Below are positions 1-9,057 of a stretch of 64,000 bases of DNA, piece by piece. The DNA comes from Phycisphaeraceae bacterium (GTDB taxonomy: Bacteria; Planctomycetota; Phycisphaerae; Phycisphaerales; SM1A02), in the NCBI GenBank assembly GCA_019636755.1, contig JAHBWZ010000013.1:1-64000 (forward strand). The letters are read 5' to 3'. The notes beneath the pieces were generated by a model. That model was not told the origin of the DNA and did no database searches. It was given only the letters and a program-made list of their open reading frames with translations. Made by a program: the position numbers and the translations under genes. How positions within the stretch are numbered: the stretch's first letter is position 1; each line of letters begins with the position of its first letter.

Positions 1-1
1 G

Positions 2-70
2 GTACTGCTGGTGGTCGCACTGGGTGCCCTGACGGCGCGCGGTTCGCGCCGTCGTCGCGCAGGGCCATGA
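2..70 (+). CDS. C-terminal end of a membrane protein (partial)
   Basis: Only the last 22 codons are inside the window, read in frame from base 2 to a TGA at 68-70. They encode a hydrophobic stretch (VLLVVALGALTA) followed by a basic tail (RGSRRRRAGP), the usual end of an integral membrane protein with a cytoplasmic C-terminus. Nothing more can be said about function. The next gene is on the opposite strand and converges on it. Confidence 0.5.
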   Translation, partial: VLLVVALGALTARGSRRRRAGP

Positions 71-436
71 TCGATCCTGTCTCCATCCCCCGGCGCCTGC
101 GCTCCGCGGCACGTCGTGCTGCGGACGCGCAGGCGCCGGGTGGCTGGCGCCGGAGGCGTTGGTCCGCTGGCGCCGACGCGAGGGAAGCCGCGCATCCGCC
201 AGGGGGGGTTCAAGGGGGGCGCACGCCCATGGGTGTGCGCCAGCCGTGCATCGCGCCCTGGAGGCGTCACTGCAGATGCCGTGCAGAAAGCACGAAGCAC
301 CAGTCCGCAGGAGCCGGTCTGCGCCCGTCGCTTCCGCAGCGTGTCGGACCGCCGGGTCGCGCATGGATTGATCGACAGGCTCGGGCCACCCGGAACCCGG
401 CCGGACCGGCCTGGTATCTGCCCCGGTGCGCAGGCA
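71..436. other. Convergent intergenic region, no gene seen
   Basis: This 366-bp stretch lies between the 3' ends of the partial membrane protein and lpdA. I see no convincing coding frame and no tRNA. A 13-bp GC palindrome at 399-411 (GGCCGG-A-CCGGCC), 26 bases beyond the lpdA stop, could form a small terminator hairpin for the minus-strand gene, but it lacks a T tract. Confidence 0.4.
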
Positions 437-1912
437 TCACCCGTGGATCAGTCGGCCCTCGGTTGCCAGCGCCGCCTCGTGGATGCCCTCGTGCATCGTC
501 GGATGCGCGTGGATGGTGGAGATGATGTCCTCGGCGGTGGCTTCCAGGCGCTTGGCGAGACAGAGTTCGCCGATCAGTTCCGAGGCATCCTCGCCGATGA
601 TGTGCGCGCCCAGGATCTCGCCGTACGGCTTGCTGGTGATCAGTTTGACCAGGCCGTCGGTGGCGCCGACGGCGATCGCCTTGCCGTGCGCCTTGAACTG
701 GTAGGTGCCGACGGTGTACTCCAGCCCCTTCTCCTTCGCGATCCGCTCGGTCATGCCGACCGAGGCGATCTGCGGGTTGCAGTAGGTGCATCCCGGAATG
801 CAGTCGTAGTCCAGTCCCAGCGTGTGGTGGCCCGCCATTCTTTCCACGGCGGTGACCGCTTCCTCGGAGGCGACATGGGCGAGCCAGGGCGGGCCGATCA
901 CGTCGCCGGCCGCGTAGATGCCGGGCACGCTGGTGCGGTAGGTGGGTTCCTTCGCCTCGCGGTAGTCCGTCCAGATGTGGTCCTTGTGCAGGCGGATGCC
1001 CAGCGACTCGTCGAAGAGGCCGTCGTACCGTCCCTTGACGCCGATGGCGACCAGCACCACCTCCGCCTCGACGACCTGCGACTTCTTCTCATCCTTGACG
1101 TCGACCAGCGTGACCTTCGCGCCGCCCTTGACCTTCTCGATGCCCTTGACCGTCGTTCCGACATGGAACGTGATGCCCTGCTTCTCGAAGGCGCGCTTCG
1201 CCACCTTGGAGACATCGTCGTCCTCCACGGGGAGGATGCGATCGACCATCTCCACGACGGTGACCCTGGTCCCGAACGCGTTGTAGAAGTACGCGAACTC
1301 CATGCCGATCGCGCCGGAGCCGACGACGACCATGCTCTTCGGCTGCTTCTTCAGCGACATCGCGTCGGCGGAGTTGATGATGACCTCATGGTCGCAGGGG
1401 GATCCGGGCAATTCCCTGGGCGCGCAGCCGGTGCAGATCAGCACCCGGTCGGCCGTCAGCGTGCTCTTCGCCGGGCCGCCGCCACCGTGGTAGTAGTCGC
1501 CGGACGGGTCGCCGACCTCGACACGGCACGGACCCGAGGCGGTCTTGCCGTTCAGGATCTTCGCGTGTCCCTCCACGTGGTCGATCCTGTTCTTCTTGAA
1601 GAGAAACTGGACGCCGCTGTTGAGCGTGCCGGTGATCGAGCGGCTGCGTCCGATCACCTTCTCCCAGTCCACCGTCGCCTTCTCGACCTTGATGCCCCAC
1701 GCCTCGCCGTGCACGATCGCGTGCTGGTAGAGCTCGGCGTTGTGCAGAAGCGCCTTGGTCGGGATGCAGCCCCAGTTGAGGCAGACGCCGCCGAGTTTCG
1801 ACCGCTCGATGCACGCCGTCTTCATGCCGAGTTGCGCCGCGCGGATGGCGCCGACATACCCGCCCGGGCCGCCGCCGATCACGATGAGGTCGTAGTGCCT
1901 GCTCTCTGCCAC
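437..1912 (-). CDS. lpdA: Dihydrolipoyl dehydrogenase (E3)
   Basis: FAD/NAD enzyme that reoxidises dihydrolipoamide in 2-oxo-acid dehydrogenase complexes or the glycine cleavage system; cytoplasmic. The 491-residue protein has the FAD-binding motif GGGPGG at residues 13-18, the redox-active disulfide pair C44 and C49 (GGVCLNWGC), a second nucleotide-binding region, and the C-terminal catalytic HPTMHE (H470, E475). All key residues are intact. The start is taken as a GTG at 1912, because the conserved N-terminus begins there and the upstream Met in the same frame adds 35 unconserved residues; a purine-rich GGCAGGGACAG precedes it. A short glycine-rich insertion lies in the NAD-side region. No E1 or E2 gene is nearby, so its complex is encoded elsewhere. 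A -10-like TACACT lies at 2053-2048. Confidence 0.95.
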   Translation of the reverse strand: MAESRHYDLIVIGGGPGGYVGAIRAAQLGMKTACIERSKLGGVCLNWGCIPTKALLHNAELYQHAIVHGEAWGIKVEKATVDWEKVIGRSRSITGTLNSGVQFLFKKNRIDHVEGHAKILNGKTASGPCRVEVGDPSGDYYHGGGGPAKSTLTADRVLICTGCAPRELPGSPCDHEVIINSADAMSLKKQPKSMVVVGSGAIGMEFAYFYNAFGTRVTVVEMVDRILPVEDDDVSKVAKRAFEKQGITFHVGTTVKGIEKVKGGAKVTLVDVKDEKKSQVVEAEVVLVAIGVKGRYDGLFDESLGIRLHKDHIWTDYREAKEPTYRTSVPGIYAAGDVIGPPWLAHVASEEAVTAVERMAGHHTLGLDYDCIPGCTYCNPQIASVGMTERIAKEKGLEYTVGTYQFKAHGKAIAVGATDGLVKLITSKPYGEILGAHIIGEDASELIGELCLAKRLEATAEDIISTIHAHPTMHEGIHEAALATEGRLIHG

Positions 1913-2089
1913 GATGTACTGTCCCTGCCTGTCGTGTCCTGGGTGCTGCCCGCCTCCCTCGCCGACGGTGTGCGCGGCCTGGAGCGGACGGGAGTGTCGA
2001 TGCGCCGCGGGCTGCATCCGGTCGATCGCCCGGGGCGGCGGATCGCCAGTGTACCGCTGCTGCGCCGGGCCGACGGACGGGCCCGCCCG

Positions 2090-4948
2090 TCAGGCGTCGA
2101 GATCGCCTCGTTCGTGGGCGACGAAGCGGGCGGATGCGGGACTCCGCCCCAGTTCGTCGAAGACAAGGAGGTCGTTGCCGTCACCCAGGTCGATCCGATC
2201 GATCGGCAGCAGGAGCCGCTTCTGCGGTCCGATCTCGCGCCCGTTCGCGTCCGCGGCCAGGTAGCGCGCGAGCGGGCGACCGTTCAGGAGTACCACCCCC
2301 CGGCTCAGCCCCTTCACGTCGAACCAGAGCGGAAGGGATGGATCCTCGACGCGGAAGGACGTGCGCCACCAGGCGGGCGTGCCCGCGGGTGCCGCATCCG
2401 CGCTGAAGCGCGTCGCCGCCGGCGGCTCCCATCGGGCGAAGCACCAGCCGTCGCCGATCTCGCCGGCGGATTCGTAGAGACGGACCTGCGCCGCGCTCTT
2501 CCTGGCATCGACGGTGTGGCCGGGATCGGGTGCGAAGCGCAGCACGTGCTTCGTTCCTCTGATCGCAGGATGGGTGGTCGGATCAAGGATGCACGAGAGC
2601 CGCCGGCCGATGCGCGGTCCGTCGTAGCGGGCGATCGTCACGCCGTTGAGCACGAACGTCCCCGGGCACTCGAGGTCGGTGACTTCGAGCAGGATCTTCG
2701 CCTTCCGGGCATACGTGAACGACCACGCGACCTGCACCGGTTCGCTCACCTGGCCGCGCGTGAGGCCCTCGATGAAACTGCGGGCGGTGAAGGGATCGAT
2801 CGGTGCCTCGGTCACCTTCTGCGACTTCAGGGCGATGGCCTTGACTTCGTGCAGCGGCTGCGTCAGCCCGATGATCTCCTGGACGCCGCCACCCTCGCCC
2901 GGGCGTCCCGGGTTGTCCACGAGCGCCGTCAGTCGATGCTCGCCGCGCCCGAGCCGCAGCGCGAGCGGCTCGCCGCCGGCATCGTCGCCCGTGCCGCCGA
3001 TGCCGACCGGCTGTCCGTTGAGATACCACCGCAGCCGGCCGCCGGAGACCGGCGCAAGGACCTCGCGTGTCCGGACGGCGCCGCTTCGGATCGTGGCGAG
3101 GTACCAGCCGTATCCCGTCGGAGCGCCGCACGCCGCAAGCGGCTGCGGCCCGGCGAGCGTCGCATACCGCGCGGAGGTGCCGTCGGCGTAGTCGGTGGCC
3201 GGCGCGCATGTCCATCCGCCGTGCTGGACGGGCGGAGCACTGCGCGCGGTGCGGCCGGCACCGCGGCGCGCCGCGGATCCTGGCGCGGCCGGTGATCCGG
3301 CGGTCTTCCGCGACCGACCGGTGGTCGAGCGCACGGTCTGCGGTTCGCCCTCGCCGCGGACGATCGTCGCGTGCTTCCAGCTCTCGGCCGGTTGCGGGGA
3401 CGCGTCGTCGTACCCGGCATCGACGCCGACGACCAGGTGATCGTCGCGCACGATGCAGGCATCGACCTGGGCCTCGTTGAGAATCACCAGGCGCACGCCC
3501 TTGTGGTCGAGGATGAGCGGTGTCTCGCCGGACGGAATCGCAGCATGGAGCGGCGTTCCGTTGAGCGAGACGATCGCTTCCATGCCCGCGGGGCCGTACA
3601 GCACCAGGATCCGCTGGTTGATGAGCGCGAAGGGGCAGAGATTGGCGTAGTCGAGCCGGCCGCGTCCCTGGAGGTCCGCGTCGACGAGATACCACCCCAC
3701 CGGCTGGTCGCCGAGCGCGACGGGCAGGTGGGTGCCGTCCTCGAGCAGCAGACGGGCGCCCGCCGGCGCCGGCGATCCGAAGAGAAACACGATCTGACCA
3801 CCGCGACCGCGCAGCGGAATCACGGTGGTCGCGGATGTCGGCGCATCGCCGGCCGGCTTCGCATTGGCGCGGCGACGCGTGCGGCCGGTCGAGGGCTCGG
3901 TCGCCGTCCGCGCGGATGCCGGCAGGGAGAGATCAAGCGCGGCGGGCTGGTACGCGGCATCCAGATCGGCGAATACCGGCGCGAAGCGACTGGCGAACAT
4001 GGCGAGTCGCCGGATGCGGCGCAGGGCGGGCGACCAGGCGCCCGCTTCGCCGACCGGCGCGAAGGCCGCCGCCGCCGCGGTCACCGGGCGCGGGGAGTGA
4101 GGCGACCGGCCCCCGATGAATCCGAAGTTGGAGCCGCCGTGGAACGGCCGGATGATCGGCTGTGCGCCCGCCGCGAGCGCTTCTGCGAACTGCACGAGAA
4201 GACGATCCGGGTCCGGCGGTTCGGGGGCATCGCCGGAGGCCGGCGCCGGCGCGGCGGGAATCGTGACGATCCGCGGCGCCTCCGGCTGCAGCGCGCGGAG
4301 CTGCCGGAGATTCGCCAGCAGGTCCGCCTGGCCAGACCACGTGTCCACGGTGTCGCCGCCCTCCACCCAGAGGTTGTTGGCGTTCAGGAGCGGTACCTGG
4401 ATGCCGGTCTCGCGGGCGATCCGCACCAGGGCCTCGAAGTAGCGGGCCGCTTCCGCCTCGTTGCCGCAGGACCATCCGTCCTCCAGTTGAACGAGGGTGA
4501 TCGGTCCTCCCTGCGTCGCCTGCATGGACCCGATCTGTGCCCAGAGGCGATGCAGGAACCGGCTGAACCGATCCAGGAACACGTCGTTCGTCACCCGGAA
4601 CTGCACGCCCTCTTCAATCGCAAGCCACGCCGGGATGCCGCCGCCGTCGTACGCCGAGCCGATGAACGGACCGACGCGCAGGATGACGCGCAGGCCGAGC
4701 GATCCCGCCAGCTCGATGAAGCGGGCGATGTGGGCGTCGCCTTCGAACTCGTAGCGATTGCGGCGCGGTTCATGCACCGACCATGGACACGCGGTCTCCA
4801 CCGTGTTGAAGCCGGCGTCGCGCAGGTCGCCGAGCCGGGCGAGCCAGGCGCCCGGACTGGTCCGGGCGGCATCGATGGAGCCGGCAACCAGCCAGAGTCG
4901 ACGGCCGTCAACGGCGAAGCTCTGGCCCGTATAGGAGAGACTTGGCAT
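2090..4948 (-). CDS. GH35-like (beta-galactosidase fold) protein lacking catalytic glutamates
   Basis: The 952-residue protein matches the GH35 beta-galactosidase barrel over residues 10-290: a GSID block at 23-26, a PWSVHEP block at 55-61, RVGPFIGSAYDGGGIPAWL at 91-109, GGPITLVQLEDGW at 147-159 and FHGGSNFGF at 269-277, followed by several beta-sandwich segments. In active GH35 enzymes the 147-159 block reads Q-x-E-N-E-Y, whose second Glu is the acid/base; here it is Q-L-E-D-G-W. The block carrying the nucleophile Glu (NSEFYTGW-like) is a Pro/Ala-rich stretch around 224-240. The CAEW block is also altered to GSAY. The fold is therefore recognisable but classical hydrolysis is unlikely; a carbohydrate-binding role is an inference. 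I see no signal peptide with the chosen ATG at 4948. An Ala/Pro/Arg-rich linker splits the C-terminal half. Confidence 0.8.
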   Translation of the reverse strand: MPSLSYTGQSFAVDGRRLWLVAGSIDAARTSPGAWLARLGDLRDAGFNTVETACPWSVHEPRRNRYEFEGDAHIARFIELAGSLGLRVILRVGPFIGSAYDGGGIPAWLAIEEGVQFRVTNDVFLDRFSRFLHRLWAQIGSMQATQGGPITLVQLEDGWSCGNEAEAARYFEALVRIARETGIQVPLLNANNLWVEGGDTVDTWSGQADLLANLRQLRALQPEAPRIVTIPAAPAPASGDAPEPPDPDRLLVQFAEALAAGAQPIIRPFHGGSNFGFIGGRSPHSPRPVTAAAAAFAPVGEAGAWSPALRRIRRLAMFASRFAPVFADLDAAYQPAALDLSLPASARTATEPSTGRTRRRANAKPAGDAPTSATTVIPLRGRGGQIVFLFGSPAPAGARLLLEDGTHLPVALGDQPVGWYLVDADLQGRGRLDYANLCPFALINQRILVLYGPAGMEAIVSLNGTPLHAAIPSGETPLILDHKGVRLVILNEAQVDACIVRDDHLVVGVDAGYDDASPQPAESWKHATIVRGEGEPQTVRSTTGRSRKTAGSPAAPGSAARRGAGRTARSAPPVQHGGWTCAPATDYADGTSARYATLAGPQPLAACGAPTGYGWYLATIRSGAVRTREVLAPVSGGRLRWYLNGQPVGIGGTGDDAGGEPLALRLGRGEHRLTALVDNPGRPGEGGGVQEIIGLTQPLHEVKAIALKSQKVTEAPIDPFTARSFIEGLTRGQVSEPVQVAWSFTYARKAKILLEVTDLECPGTFVLNGVTIARYDGPRIGRRLSCILDPTTHPAIRGTKHVLRFAPDPGHTVDARKSAAQVRLYESAGEIGDGWCFARWEPPAATRFSADAAPAGTPAWWRTSFRVEDPSLPLWFDVKGLSRGVVLLNGRPLARYLAADANGREIGPQKRLLLPIDRIDLGDGNDLLVFDELGRSPASARFVAHERGDLDA

Positions 4949-5242
4949 GGGTGGAACCGGGGAATGGTCTCGTCGTCGCGAGCCATTCCTGTCGGGGCGG
5001 GTACTATCCGCGACCTTGCCGGGCCGGTCCAGTTGGACGCCGGTCCGGATGATGTCGTCCCCGTCGGGCGAACGGATGCGGACCGGAGCATGCAACAGAC
5101 GGCGGTGTGTCGGGTATTGCCCGATCCGCCGCGTCGACGGGCACGACGGCATGCCGTGGCCGGCGGTCCGGGGGCGTCTCCATGCACTCGGTCCCGTTCC
5201 CCCGGCCGACCGCACCCGTCGGTCAGCGACATCGCCTCCTCC
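4949..5242. promoter_or_regulatory. Divergent promoter region
   Basis: This 294-bp stretch separates the minus-strand GH35-like gene from the plus-strand outer-membrane factor, so it must hold both promoters. A TACTAT hexamer at 5002-5007 is a possible -10 for the plus-strand genes; no convincing -35 was found. A short hairpin (TCGGG tattg CCCGA) lies near 5108-5122. Confidence 0.35.
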
Positions 5243-7180
5243 ATGCACCAGTCCGATCCGACTTCGAAGGCCGCCGCTGAGACGACATCCGGCCGGTCCG
5301 CGCCACCCCGCCGCCTTCTCGCCCGCCCACGGTGGATGGTCGCGGCCGCCGTCGGAAGCACGGTGCTGGCCGCCTCGTCGGCGCTGCCGGGATGCACCGA
5401 CGGCATGCAGCGGATCGACGATCGCGTGCAGCGTCGGCTGGCCGAGGCCTCCAGCGCTGTCTCGTCCGAAGGGACGCCGCTCCCGGTGAGCCAGCCGCCG
5501 GGCGCCCCGGCACCGGACAGCGGGGCGTGGACGCCGGAGACGCGCAATCCGCCGGCGTCGGCGCTGCGTTTCGATCCGATGACCTCGGAGGAAGCCGGCG
5601 ATGTCATCCGCCGACTGGAGGGGTATGCCGCCCGGAGCGCGGAAATCCGCCAGATGGACCTCGCCGCGGCGATCGCGCAGTCGCTGCGCGGCAGTCGGGA
5701 TGCCCGGTTCGCCGAGGAGGAGTATCTCCTGGCCGCCCTGGATCTCCTGGTGGAGGAACACCGCTGGGGTCCGCGCTTCTTCAACGCCACCTCGGCCACC
5801 GTGGCCGGGCGCGGCAACGACGGACTGTTCGACACCTCCCTGCGCCTCGTGAACGAGTTCGGCGTCCGACAGCGGCTTCCCTACGGCGGCGAGGTCTCCG
5901 CGCGCGCCCTGGCCCGCGCCACCGAGGACCTGCACCGGCGGGTCGCCGGCGAAGGCACGCAGTCGGCGGACCTGCTGCTCGCCGCCAGCATTCCGCTGCT
6001 CCGAGGCGCCGGCGATGTGGCGCAGGAGTCGCGACTGCAGTCCCATCGGAACATCATCTACGCCGCGCGGCGGTACGAGCGGTTCAGGCGGGAACTGCTC
6101 TTCGACATCACCAGGGAGTTCCTGGATCTCGTCGTCGCGCAGCGGAGGATCGAGAACGCGCGGCGCGGCGTCGAGTCATTCGTCGGGCTCGAGGCGCAGC
6201 AGGATGCGCTCTACCGCGCCGGACGACGGACACCGTTCGAAGCCGCGGAAGCGCAGAACAACCGGCTCGAGGCCGTCTCGCGCCTGAACCAGGTGCAGGA
6301 GTCGTATCGGCTGGCGCTGGACCGCTTCAAGGTCCGGATCGGGCTCCCCCCCGAGGAACCCGTGGAGATCGTGCCGGACGAATTCGGATTCGTCCCGCCG
6401 AGGATCGACCTCGACGAGGCGGTCCGCCTCGCGCTCTCCAACCGCCTGGATCTGCAGACCCGGCGGGACCAGGTCCGCGATGCGGAACGGTCCGTCGAGG
6501 TGGCGCGCAACGGCCTGCTCGGCGATCTCGGTCTCCGTGCCTCGCTCGGCGTTCCGACGGATCCGCGGCGGGAACGCAGCGGTGTGCGATTCGATCCCGG
6601 GTGGTCCGACTTCGAAATCGGCCTGAGTTACGACTGGCCGCTCGACCGCGACATCGAACGTGCGCAGGTCCGGCAGGCGGAGATCCGCGCGGCGCGATCA
6701 CAGCGCGAGTACGAACGGACCCGGGACACCGTGGCGATCGCGGCGCGGGCCGCGGTGCGGGAGATCGACGCGGCACTTTTCTCGCTGGACATCCAGGAGC
6801 GGAACCTCCAGATCGCGCTTCGGCGCGAGGAGTCGATCCGCGCGGACCCGGGACGGGCCACCATCCGGCAGCAGACGGACGCGATCGACCAGGTGCTCCG
6901 TTCGCGCGATGCGCTGGACGACGCCCGCAGGACGCTGGAACTGGCGGTTCTGCGCTACCTGCTGGAAACGGACCTGCTCAGGGTTGATCCCGAGGGTGGA
7001 CTCGCGCCGATCTCGGGCATGACGTTCTCGGACCGCACGCGCGGCGCGGCGACCGACGACGCCCGGGACGCGGTGCGCGAAGGCGATGCCGGTACCGGGA
7101 GTGAATCCGCCGGAGAGTCCGGGCCGGGCCCGCGCCCGGCGCTACCATCGACCGACGCGGGAGGATCAGACGCGCCATGA
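5243..7180 (+). CDS. TolC-family outer-membrane efflux lipoprotein
   Basis: Outer-membrane channel subunit of a tripartite export system. The 645-residue protein begins with a basic leader and hydrophobic segment ending in a lipobox (ALPGC, Cys 51), so it should be lipid-anchored. The rest is alpha-helical and charged with the duplicated TolC/OEP layout, including long coiled-coil helices (around residues 300-370 and 450-560). The ATG at 5243 is preferred because it keeps the arginine-rich n-region; an ATG at 5336 would leave a shorter signal. Its TGA overlaps the ATG of the adaptor gene (ATGA at 7177-7180), which shows translational coupling. No inner-membrane pump follows. Family assignment is firm, substrate unknown. 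Confidence 0.85.
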   Translation: MHQSDPTSKAAAETTSGRSAPPRRLLARPRWMVAAAVGSTVLAASSALPGCTDGMQRIDDRVQRRLAEASSAVSSEGTPLPVSQPPGAPAPDSGAWTPETRNPPASALRFDPMTSEEAGDVIRRLEGYAARSAEIRQMDLAAAIAQSLRGSRDARFAEEEYLLAALDLLVEEHRWGPRFFNATSATVAGRGNDGLFDTSLRLVNEFGVRQRLPYGGEVSARALARATEDLHRRVAGEGTQSADLLLAASIPLLRGAGDVAQESRLQSHRNIIYAARRYERFRRELLFDITREFLDLVVAQRRIENARRGVESFVGLEAQQDALYRAGRRTPFEAAEAQNNRLEAVSRLNQVQESYRLALDRFKVRIGLPPEEPVEIVPDEFGFVPPRIDLDEAVRLALSNRLDLQTRRDQVRDAERSVEVARNGLLGDLGLRASLGVPTDPRRERSGVRFDPGWSDFEIGLSYDWPLDRDIERAQVRQAEIRAARSQREYERTRDTVAIAARAAVREIDAALFSLDIQERNLQIALRREESIRADPGRATIRQQTDAIDQVLRSRDALDDARRTLELAVLRYLLETDLLRVDPEGGLAPISGMTFSDRTRGAATDDARDAVREGDAGTGSESAGESGPGPRPALPSTDAGGSDAP

Positions 7181-8973
7181 GAGACGCACACAGCCCGTTC
7201 ACACGCCTGCGAACCGCCGGGATCGGCATCCCGGCGCTGCTCGTCCTGGTCCTGCTCTTCGGATCGATCGTCACGATCATCCTGCTGGCACGCGACCGGG
7301 CGGGCGGCGACCAGCCCGATCAGCGGGATCTCTTCATCGCGCGGCAGGGCGGCTTCGACGTGACGGTCCCGGCGTCGGGTGAACTCAATGCGCTGCGGCA
7401 GGCTGACATCGCCAGCCAGCTCGAGGTCCGATCGGTCATCACCGAGATCGTCCCTGAGGGGACAAGCGTCCGGAAGGGTGACGTCCTCATCCGGCTGGAT
7501 GACGAGGACATCGTCAATCGCATCCGAGATCTCCTTCTCGACGTGGACAACGCCGAGGCGCGGCTGATCGCCGCGCGGTCGTCGCTGCGGATCCGGGAGG
7601 AGTCCAACCTCTCGGAACTCACGCTTCTGGACGTGGACATCCGGCTGGCCGGGCTCGCGCTCGATGCATGGAAGAGCGGTGAGGACGTGTCGCGCCGGCA
7701 CACGCTCGAACTCGACGTCGAAACGGCGGAGAAGGACTATCAGCGCCTGATCGAGCGCTACGAGGCGTCGCAGCGGCTGCTGGAGCAGGAGTTCATCTCC
7801 AAGGACGAGTTCGCGCGGGACGAGATCGAGATGATCCGCGCGCGGAGCCGGCGGGACCAGGCCCTCCTGTCGCAGCGCGTCTACCTGGAGTACGACTCGA
7901 TCAAGCGCCTGGCGGAACTGGAGTCCGCACTGCAGAAGGCGAAGGACCGTCGGTCAGAGGCGGCGGAGCGGAACGCCAACGAGATCCGGAACCTGGAGCG
8001 GGAGGTCTCCAACCGGGAGTTCGCCCTCAATACCGCCCGGGAGTCCCTCGCGCGCGTCGAGCGGCAGTACACGCTGACCACGATCACCGCGCCGCAGGAC
8101 GGGCTGGTCGTGTACGCATCGAGTCTCCAGTCGACGGGCTGGGGGCGCGGCACCGACAATCCGCCGCCGCAGGTGGGCACGGAACTCCGTCGCAACCGGA
8201 CCGTCCTCGTCATCCCGGACACGTCGCAGATGGTCGCGGAAGTCAAGGTGAACGAGGCGCTGAGCGGTCGGATCCGGCCCGGGCAGCGGTCGATCGTGTA
8301 CTCGGATGCCCTGCCGGACCAGGCACTGACCGGACAGGTGCTGAGCGTCGGGGTCCTCGCCGAACAGGGAAACTGGCGTGACCCGAACCGCCGGGAGTAC
8401 ACGGTCCGCATTCGACTGAGCGAAACGGAAGGTCTCGGGCTGCGGCCGTCGATGCGATGCCGTGCCGAGATCTTCGTGGAGTCGATCGAAGACACCGTGC
8501 ACATCCCCGTGCAGGCGGTCTTCCGGGCCGGCGGACAGTCGTTCGTGTATCGCCCCGAGGGCGCGGGCTATGCGCAGCATCCGGTGCGCGTCGGACGCGC
8601 GTCTGAGCTGTACATCGAGGTTCTGGAGGGGCTCGAGGCGGGACAGGCCGTCCTGCTGCGCGAGCCGACTCCGGATCGCATCGTGCGCCGGATCGAGGTC
8701 CGCGATTCGCCCGCCGCGGAGAACGGCGCGCCTGCGGCCATGGATCGTCCGATGCTGCCGCCGCCGGCGGACCGGGACGTCGTGCCGCAGGGTGACGCCG
8801 GAGGCGGAATGCCGGACGACGGCTCGCGTCAGGGCGGCGGGGCGGGCCCCGGACCCGGCGCGGGCGCGGACACCCCGGCAGGGCCGCGTCAGCCGCGGCG
8901 GCCGCGCGACGGCGCGGCACGACCGGAGGGCGCGCCCTCGGGGCAGCCCAGCGCGACGCCGCAGCGACGATGA
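7177..8973 (+). CDS. HlyD/MacA-type periplasmic adaptor
   Basis: Membrane-fusion protein linking an inner-membrane exporter to the outer-membrane factor encoded just upstream. The 598-residue protein has one N-terminal membrane helix (about residues 15-36), a lipoyl-like half motif (ITEIVPEGTSVRKGDVLIRLDD, about 88-109), a long alpha-helical hairpin rich in Glu/Arg (about 125-300), the second lipoyl half (TTITAPQDGLV) and a beta-barrel region. The last 75 residues are a Gly/Pro-rich tail typical of secreted extensions. It shares an ATGA junction with the preceding gene. The hairpin resembles adaptors of ABC (MacA-like) rather than RND systems, an inference from its length. No pump gene is adjacent: the next gene is convergent. 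Confidence 0.85.
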   Translation: MRDAHSPFTRLRTAGIGIPALLVLVLLFGSIVTIILLARDRAGGDQPDQRDLFIARQGGFDVTVPASGELNALRQADIASQLEVRSVITEIVPEGTSVRKGDVLIRLDDEDIVNRIRDLLLDVDNAEARLIAARSSLRIREESNLSELTLLDVDIRLAGLALDAWKSGEDVSRRHTLELDVETAEKDYQRLIERYEASQRLLEQEFISKDEFARDEIEMIRARSRRDQALLSQRVYLEYDSIKRLAELESALQKAKDRRSEAAERNANEIRNLEREVSNREFALNTARESLARVERQYTLTTITAPQDGLVVYASSLQSTGWGRGTDNPPPQVGTELRRNRTVLVIPDTSQMVAEVKVNEALSGRIRPGQRSIVYSDALPDQALTGQVLSVGVLAEQGNWRDPNRREYTVRIRLSETEGLGLRPSMRCRAEIFVESIEDTVHIPVQAVFRAGGQSFVYRPEGAGYAQHPVRVGRASELYIEVLEGLEAGQAVLLREPTPDRIVRRIEVRDSPAAENGAPAAMDRPMLPPPADRDVVPQGDAGGGMPDDGSRQGGGAGPGPGAGADTPAGPRQPRRPRDGAARPEGAPSGQPSATPQRR

Positions 8974-8993
8974 ATCATCGGGAATCTGCGCAT

Positions 8994-9017
8994 GGCACCG
9001 GTGCGCATGGCGGTGCC
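8994..9017 (+). terminator. Hairpin after the adaptor gene
   Basis: A 7-bp perfect stem (GGCACCG at 8994-9000, CGGTGCC at 9011-9017) with a 10-nt loop lies 20 bases beyond the adaptor stop, between convergent genes. There is no T tract, so it is only a candidate terminator. Confidence 0.4.
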
Positions 9018-9057
9018 GCGCCGTGACATGGTCGCGATTCGGGCACGCGATGCGCCG

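Noticed and set aside
209-217. GTTCAAGGG resembling a tRNA T-loop
   Set aside because: No matching acceptor, D or anticodon stems around it.
116-3295. Long plus-strand open frame over lpdA and the GH35-like gene
   Set aside because: It is antisense to two genes with clear family motifs, starts in non-coding DNA and has no recognisable domain; high GC makes such frames common.
4949-6046. N-terminal extension of the GH35-like frame into the outer-membrane factor gene
   Set aside because: The extension is antisense to a real gene and of Arg/Gly-rich composition; the conserved barrel begins at the ATG at 4948.
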